A DNA stretch of 64,000 bases from Humitalea rosea (GTDB lineage Bacteria; Pseudomonadota; Alphaproteobacteria; Acetobacterales; Acetobacteraceae). The notes beneath the pieces are model-generated. The model did no database searches. It was not told the DNA's origin and saw nothing but the letters and a program-made list of their open reading frames with translations. Position 1 is the first letter of the stretch. Each line of letters begins with the position of its first letter. This document shows, piece after piece, positions 59,211-64,000 of the stretch. Where the stretch lies: contig NZ_QKYU01000026.1 of the NCBI RefSeq assembly GCF_003253705.1, forward strand, positions 1 through 64,000. Reading direction: 5' to 3'. Position numbers and translations under genes: made by a program.

Positions 59211-61927
59211 TGCTCTCGCTTGGTCCGCTCGCCTTCGCCGCCCCCTGGGTGCTGGTGGCGCTGGTCGGGCTGCCGGTGCTGTTCTGGCTGCTCCGCGTCA
59301 CGCCGCCCTCGCCCAGGCGGCAATCCTTCCCGGTGCTGCTGCTGCTGCGCGGGCTGGTCGCGGCCGAGACCACGCCCGCGCGCACCCCCTGGTGGCTGCT
59401 GCTGCTGCGGATCGTGGTCGCGGCGCTGGTCATCATCGGCCTGGCCCGCCCGGTCTGGGGGCCTGGGGCCGGGGCCGGCGGTCCGGGGCCGCTGCTGCTG
59501 GTGGTGGATGACGGCTGGGCCTCCGCACCCGACTGGGCCGAACGCATCGCCGTGGCCCAGGGCGCGCTGGAGGCCGCGAGCCGCGAGGCCCGCCGCGTCG
59601 CCCTTTTCCCCACCGCCCCCACCGAGGCCGCCGAGCCGCCCCACCCGGGCCCGCTGCTGCCGGCCGAGGAAGCCCGCGCCCGCCTCGCCGCCCTGCGCCC
59701 CAAGCCCTGGGCCGCCGACCACGCCGCCGCCGCCACCGCCTTGGCCGAATGGCGCGGGAGCAATGCGCTGGGCGATGGCGCGCTCAGCAGCCTCTGGGTG
59801 ACCACTGGGCTGGCCGGCGACGGTGGCTTCGATACCCTGGCCACCGCGCTGCGTCGCGCCGGCCCGCTGACCCTGGCCCGCGCCGAGGACCATCCCATCC
59901 GCCTGCTGCTCGCGCCCGAGGCGGAGCCCGAGCGCCTCATCCTCCATATCGCCCAGACCCCCGAGCCCCGCCCCGGCGAGGCCGTGGTCCTGGCCCGCAC
60001 CATCGACGGCCGCACCCTGGCCCGCGCCGTCATCCCGCTGGAGGCCGGCGCCACCACCGGGCAGGCCGCGCTGGACCTGCCGATCGAGCTGCGCAACCAG
60101 GTTACAAGGCTGGATTTGCAGGACACCGCCGGTGCCGGCGGCGTGGTGCTGCTGGACGAGCGCTTCCGCCGCCGCCCCGTCGGGCTGATCGCTGGCGACG
60201 AGGCCGGGGCCGATGCGGAACTGCTGGGCGATGTGTTCTGGCTCGACCGCGCGCTGTCGCCCTTCGTGGAACTGCGGCGCGGCAGCATCGAGACCTTGCT
60301 CTCCCGCCCCCTCGCCTTGCTGATCCTGGCCGACCGGCCGCTGACCCCGGGCCGGGAGCAGCAGGCGGTGGCCGATTGGGTGGAGAAGGGCGGCACCTTG
60401 CTGCGCTTCGCGGGGCCCCGTCTGGCCGAGGCCGCCGATCCGCTGCTGCCCGTGCCGCTGCGGGCGGGGGAACGGGCGCTGGGCTCGGCGCTGTCCTGGG
60501 AACAGCCGCAGCATCTGGCCGCCTTCCCCGAGGGCAGCCCCTTCGCCGGGCTGCCGGTGCCGGAGGAGGTGCTGGTCGAGCGCCAGGTCCTGGCCGAGCC
60601 GGTGGCGGGGCTCGCGGAGCGCACCTGGGCGCGGCTTGCCGATGGCACGCCTTTGGTCACCGCCGAAAACCGGGGCCGCGGCCGCATCGTGCTGGTGCAT
60701 GTCACCGCCAATGCGGCGTGGTCGAACCTGCCGCTCTCCGGCCTCTACGTCGATCTGCTGCGCCGGGTGATCGGGCTCTCGGCCGGGGTGGCCGGGGTGC
60801 AGGGCGGCCAGCCGCTGCCGCCGCTGGAGGTCCTGGATGGCTTCGGCCGGCTCGGCCTGCCCGGCGCCGCCGCGGCGGCGGTCGCGGGCGAGGCCATCGC
60901 CTCGGCCGCCCCCGGCCCGCGCAGCCCGCCCGGCTGGTATGGCGCGGCGGGCGAGGGGGCGGAGCGCCGGGCATTGAACCTTTCCGCCGGGGTGCCCGCG
61001 CCGGTGCTGGCGGCGCTGCCGCCGGGGGTGCCGGTCCGTCCCATCGGCGGGGTGCCGGCCGAGGCGGATCTCGGCCCCTGGCTGCTGGCCATGGCCCTGT
61101 TGCTGCTGGTGCTCGACATGCTGCTCTCGCTGCGGCTGCGCGGCTTCCTCACGCTCAGGGCGGCGAGCCTCGCGCTGCTGCTGGCGCTCACCCCGGCGAT
61201 GGCGCAAGCGGAGCCGCCCGAGGCGGTGGTGCTCGCCCAGGCGACGCGGCTTGCCTATGTGCTGACCGGGGATCCCACGGTGGATGAGGTCTCGCGCCAG
61301 GGGCTGGTCGGGCTGTCGGATTTCGTGAACCGCCGCACCGCCGCGGCCCTGGCCGAGCCCGTGGGGCTGGTGCCGGGGCGCGACGATTTGTCCTTCTTCC
61401 CGCTGATCTACTGGCCGGTGCTGCCCTCGGCGCAGGCGCTGGATGCGATGGGGGCGGAGGCGGTGAACGCCTTCTTCCGCAATGGCGGCATCATCCTGTT
61501 CGACACGCGGGACGAGGGCTCGGGCGAGGGCACCTGGCCCGGCGCGCCTGCGGCGCTGCGCCGGTTGACCCGCGATCTGACAGTGCCGCCGCTGGCGCCG
61601 ATCGCCGACGACCATGTGCTGCGCCGCGCCTTCTATCTGCTGCCCGAAATGCCCGGCCGCTTCGCCGGCGGGCAGGTCTGGGCGGCGCGGGACCAGGACC
61701 GGGCGAATGACAGCGTGAGCCCGGTGATCATCGGCGGCCATGACTGGGCGGCGGCCTGGGCGGTCGATGGGCGGGGTCAGAACCCCTATGCCACCATCCC
61801 CGGCGGGGCGCGGCAGCGAACCCTGGCCTATCGCTTCGGGACCAACCTCGTGATGTACGCGCTGACGGGGAATTATAAGGGCGATCAGGTGCATGTGCCG
61901 GCCATCCTCGAACGGCTGGGGAATTAG
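59210..61927 (+). CDS. BatA-like / DUF4159 membrane protein
   Basis: A 905-aa inner-membrane protein. The N-terminus has BatA-type helices (about 7-25 and 57-80). Next comes a von Willebrand A-like region whose metal site is degenerate ('LVVDDGWASAPDW' instead of DxSxS). Two further hydrophobic segments (about 622-660) precede a periplasmic DUF4159 domain (about 675-905) with 'FFPLIYWPVLPS', 'GGIILFDTRDEG' and 'RFGTNLVMYALTGNYKGDQV'. It likely forms an envelope complex with MoxR and DUF58; the physiological role is unknown. Confidence 0.88.
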   Translation: MLSLGPLAFAAPWVLVALVGLPVLFWLLRVTPPSPRRQSFPVLLLLRGLVAAETTPARTPWWLLLLRIVVAALVIIGLARPVWGPGAGAGGPGPLLLVVDDGWASAPDWAERIAVAQGALEAASREARRVALFPTAPTEAAEPPHPGPLLPAEEARARLAALRPKPWAADHAAAATALAEWRGSNALGDGALSSLWVTTGLAGDGGFDTLATALRRAGPLTLARAEDHPIRLLLAPEAEPERLILHIAQTPEPRPGEAVVLARTIDGRTLARAVIPLEAGATTGQAALDLPIELRNQVTRLDLQDTAGAGGVVLLDERFRRRPVGLIAGDEAGADAELLGDVFWLDRALSPFVELRRGSIETLLSRPLALLILADRPLTPGREQQAVADWVEKGGTLLRFAGPRLAEAADPLLPVPLRAGERALGSALSWEQPQHLAAFPEGSPFAGLPVPEEVLVERQVLAEPVAGLAERTWARLADGTPLVTAENRGRGRIVLVHVTANAAWSNLPLSGLYVDLLRRVIGLSAGVAGVQGGQPLPPLEVLDGFGRLGLPGAAAAAVAGEAIASAAPGPRSPPGWYGAAGEGAERRALNLSAGVPAPVLAALPPGVPVRPIGGVPAEADLGPWLLAMALLLLVLDMLLSLRLRGFLTLRAASLALLLALTPAMAQAEPPEAVVLAQATRLAYVLTGDPTVDEVSRQGLVGLSDFVNRRTAAALAEPVGLVPGRDDLSFFPLIYWPVLPSAQALDAMGAEAVNAFFRNGGIILFDTRDEGSGEGTWPGAPAALRRLTRDLTVPPLAPIADDHVLRRAFYLLPEMPGRFAGGQVWAARDQDRANDSVSPVIIGGHDWAAAWAVDGRGQNPYATIPGGARQRTLAYRFGTNLVMYALTGNYKGDQVHVPAILERLGN

Positions 61928-61930
61928 GCG

Positions 61931-64000
61931 ATGAACCGGACCGCGGCGGGGCTCGATCTCGCGCCGATCCTGCCCTGGTGGCTGCTGGCGGGGCTGGCCG
62001 TGCTGGCGCTGCTGGCGACCGGGCTCGCGCTCTGGCGCGGGGCGCAGGGGGCGTGGTGGCGGGCGGCGGCCTTCTGCGCTGTGCTGCTGGCGCTCGCCAA
62101 TCCCCGGCTGCGCGAGGAAACCCGCGAGACCCGCCCCGACATCGCCCTGGTGATGGTCGATGACAGCGAGAGCGCCCGTGTCACCGGCCGCGCCCCGCGC
62201 ATCGCCGCGGCACGGGAGGCGGTGGCGCAGCGCCTCGCGCGGTTGCCGGAGCTGGAAACCCGTTTCGTCACCGTGCCCGAGGGCGGCACCCAGGGCACAA
62301 GGCTGTGGTCGGCGATGGAGGCGGCCCTGGCCGAACTGCCCCGTGCCCGGCTGGCCGGTGTGCTGGCCCTGACCGATGGCCAGGTGCATGACGTCCCCGC
62401 CGATCCGGCGCTGGGCGCGCCCTTCCATCTGCTGCTGGCCGGGCGGCCGGGGGAGGTGGACCGCCGTATCCGCCTGCTGGAGGCCCCCGGCTTCGGCATC
62501 GTCGGCCGTTCGGTGGAGGTGCGGCTGGTGGTCGAGGACCTCGGCACGCCCCCGGGACAGGCGGCCGGCGCCGCGCGGCTGACCATCCGCCGCGACGGCC
62601 AGCCGCCGCGCGTGGAAAGCGTGGTGCTGGGCCGCGAGCACAGCGTCACCGTCCCGATCGAGCGCGGCGGGCCCTCGGTGCTGGAACTCTCGGTCGAGGC
62701 GCGGCCGGGCGAGGTCTCGGAGATCAACAACCGCGCCGTGGTCACCATCAACGGCGTGCGCGACCGGCTGCGGGTGTTGCTCGTGTCCGGTGAGCCGCAT
62801 GCCGGGGAGCGCACCTGGCGGCGGCTGCTGAAGGCCGATCCGAATGTGGACCTCGTCCACTTCACCATCCTCCGCCCGCCGGAGAAGGATGACCTGACCC
62901 CGCTGAACGAGCTGGCGCTGATCGCCTTCCCGGTGCGGGAGCTGTTCCAGGTGAAGCTGCGGGATTTCGACCTCGTGGTCTTCGACCGCTTCGCCAATCG
63001 CGGGCTGCTGCCGCCGCTCTATCTGCGCAACATCGGCGACTACGTCCGTGGCGGCGGCGCGCTGCTGATGTCGGTGGGGCCGGAATTCGCCGGGCCCACC
63101 AGCCTCGCCGCGACGCCGCTGGCCCAGGTGATACCGGCGCGCCCGAGCGGCGGCGCGCAGGCCCTGGCCGAGGGCGCCTTCCGCCCCAGCGTCACCGAGG
63201 CCGGCGCCCGCCACCCGGTGACGGAGGGGCTGCCGCTGGCCAATCACGACGCCGAGCCCGCGCGGTGGGGGCAGTGGTATCGCTGGCTGCGGACCGAGGC
63301 GCGCGCCGGGACCACGGTGATGTCCGCCCCCGGCGCCGCGCCGCTGCTGGTGCTGGACCGGGTGGGCGAGGGCCGCGTGGCGCTGCTGCTGTCCGACCAC
63401 ATCTGGCTGTGGTCGCGCGGCCATGACGGCGGCGGCCCCCAGGCCGAGCTGCTGCGCCGCATCGCGCATTGGCTGATGCGCGAGCCGGAGCTGGAGGAGG
63501 AGGACCTCGCCGCCCGGATCGAGGGCGGCACGCTGCACATCCTGCGCCGCAGCGTCGAGGCGGGGCCGCCGCCGGATGTGACCGTGACGGCCCCCGATGG
63601 CACGGCCTCCCGCCAGCCGCTGCGCCCCGACCAGGGTGGGCGCGCGGTGCGGCAGATGGCGGCGACCATGCCCGGCGTCTGGCAGGTGACCGACGGCACC
63701 CGCACCGCCTTCGCCGCCGCCGCCGCCGCCAACCCGCCCGAGATCGCCGATTTGCGCGCCGATGAGGCGCGGCTGCATGCGGCCGTCCTGGCCGGCGGCG
63801 GGGGGACGCGCTGGCTCGGCACCGGCGCGGTGCCGGTGCTGCCGGATATCCGCCGGGTCTCGGCCGGGCGGGATGCGGCGGGGCCGGGCTGGATCGGGCT
63901 GCGGCGGAACCAGGACCATACCGTCACCGGGGTGTCGGCGACGCCGCTGCTGCCGCCCTGGGCGGCGCTGCCGCTGGTGCTGGGGCTGCTGCTGCTCGCC
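61931..64000 (+). CDS. Large membrane protein of the moxR cluster (partial, cut by window end)
   Basis: The frame is open for 690 codons to the last base, so the C-terminus is missing. Two N-terminal membrane helices (about 16-36 and 43-58) precede a von Willebrand A-like domain with an intact DxSxS metal site (Asp77-Asp78-Ser79-Glu80-Ser81). A glutamine-amidotransferase-like region around 365-500 includes 'YVRGGGALLMSVGPEF' and 'GEGRVALLLSDHIWLWSRG'. The window ends inside another hydrophobic segment (LPLVLGLLLLA). It starts 3 bases after the DUF4159 stop and is the fourth gene of the cluster. Confidence 0.88.
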   Translation, partial: MNRTAAGLDLAPILPWWLLAGLAVLALLATGLALWRGAQGAWWRAAAFCAVLLALANPRLREETRETRPDIALVMVDDSESARVTGRAPRIAAAREAVAQRLARLPELETRFVTVPEGGTQGTRLWSAMEAALAELPRARLAGVLALTDGQVHDVPADPALGAPFHLLLAGRPGEVDRRIRLLEAPGFGIVGRSVEVRLVVEDLGTPPGQAAGAARLTIRRDGQPPRVESVVLGREHSVTVPIERGGPSVLELSVEARPGEVSEINNRAVVTINGVRDRLRVLLVSGEPHAGERTWRRLLKADPNVDLVHFTILRPPEKDDLTPLNELALIAFPVRELFQVKLRDFDLVVFDRFANRGLLPPLYLRNIGDYVRGGGALLMSVGPEFAGPTSLAATPLAQVIPARPSGGAQALAEGAFRPSVTEAGARHPVTEGLPLANHDAEPARWGQWYRWLRTEARAGTTVMSAPGAAPLLVLDRVGEGRVALLLSDHIWLWSRGHDGGGPQAELLRRIAHWLMREPELEEEDLAARIEGGTLHILRRSVEAGPPPDVTVTAPDGTASRQPLRPDQGGRAVRQMAATMPGVWQVTDGTRTAFAAAAAANPPEIADLRADEARLHAAVLAGGGGTRWLGTGAVPVLPDIRRVSAGRDAAGPGWIGLRRNQDHTVTGVSATPLLPPWAALPLVLGLLLLA

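Overview
The window is a GC-rich (roughly two-thirds G+C by eye), densely packed bacterial chromosome segment. The ribosomal gene order, a tRNA-Tyr/tRNA-Gly/tuf/tRNA-Trp/secE/nusG block, a second tuf directly before rpsJ, L7/L12 and RNA polymerase sequences, and the moxR/DUF58/DUF4159 cluster beside a CCA-adding enzyme operon all point to an alphaproteobacterium. Acetobacteraceae (Roseomonas-like) is the best guess; the genus cannot be fixed from the sequence alone.

Layout. (1) 1-5337: glutamate synthase large subunit (gltB), then a GST-like protein. (2) 5484-9792: a four-gene carbohydrate-type (CUT1) ABC importer: ATPase, binding protein, two permeases. (3) 9793-10241: a scar holding a frameshifted C-terminal remnant of a DsbA-like gene, a tRNA-Thr and a 14-bp tandem repeat. 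(4) 10220-16404, minus strand: a compact run of trmH-type rRNA methyltransferase, 2-keto-4-pentenoate hydratase-like protein, a small acidic protein, thyX, a small membrane protein, an HD phosphohydrolase, a PfkB sugar kinase and a D-2-hydroxyacid dehydrogenase. (5) 16470-47622, plus strand: about 31 kb of translation and transcription genes in near-canonical order, from tRNA-Tyr through tuf, secE, nusG, rplKAJL, rpoBC, rpsLG, tuf and the S10, spc and alpha operons to rplQ. Three departures stand out: a DUF3380-type muramidase gene lies between nusG and rplK, fusA is absent between rpsG and tuf, and the two tuf copies are almost identical. (6) 47692-50872: an MsrQ-like heme membrane protein overlapping a large molybdopterin hydroxylase subunit with no partner subunits; then on the minus strand an amino-acid-type periplasmic binding protein, and on the plus strand a DUF900-like alpha/beta hydrolase. 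(7) 53237-54345: a small, clearly lower-GC two-gene cassette, a RusA-type resolvase and a protein joining a PD-(D/E)XK-like nuclease region to a HEPN-like RNxxxH region. (8) 54347-57191, minus: CCA-adding enzyme, a small membrane protein, a Nudix CoA pyrophosphatase and a DUF1285 protein. (9) 57316-64000, plus: moxR, DUF58, a BatA/DUF4159 fusion, and a large membrane protein cut by the window end.

The core is housekeeping. Tight stop/start overlaps (ATGA, TAATG, TGATG) show extensive translational coupling. The best candidate for something undescribed is the RusA + nuclease/HEPN cassette, which looks recently acquired and resembles a nucleic-acid-targeting defence or mobile-element module. 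No CRISPR array, transposase or integrase was found.
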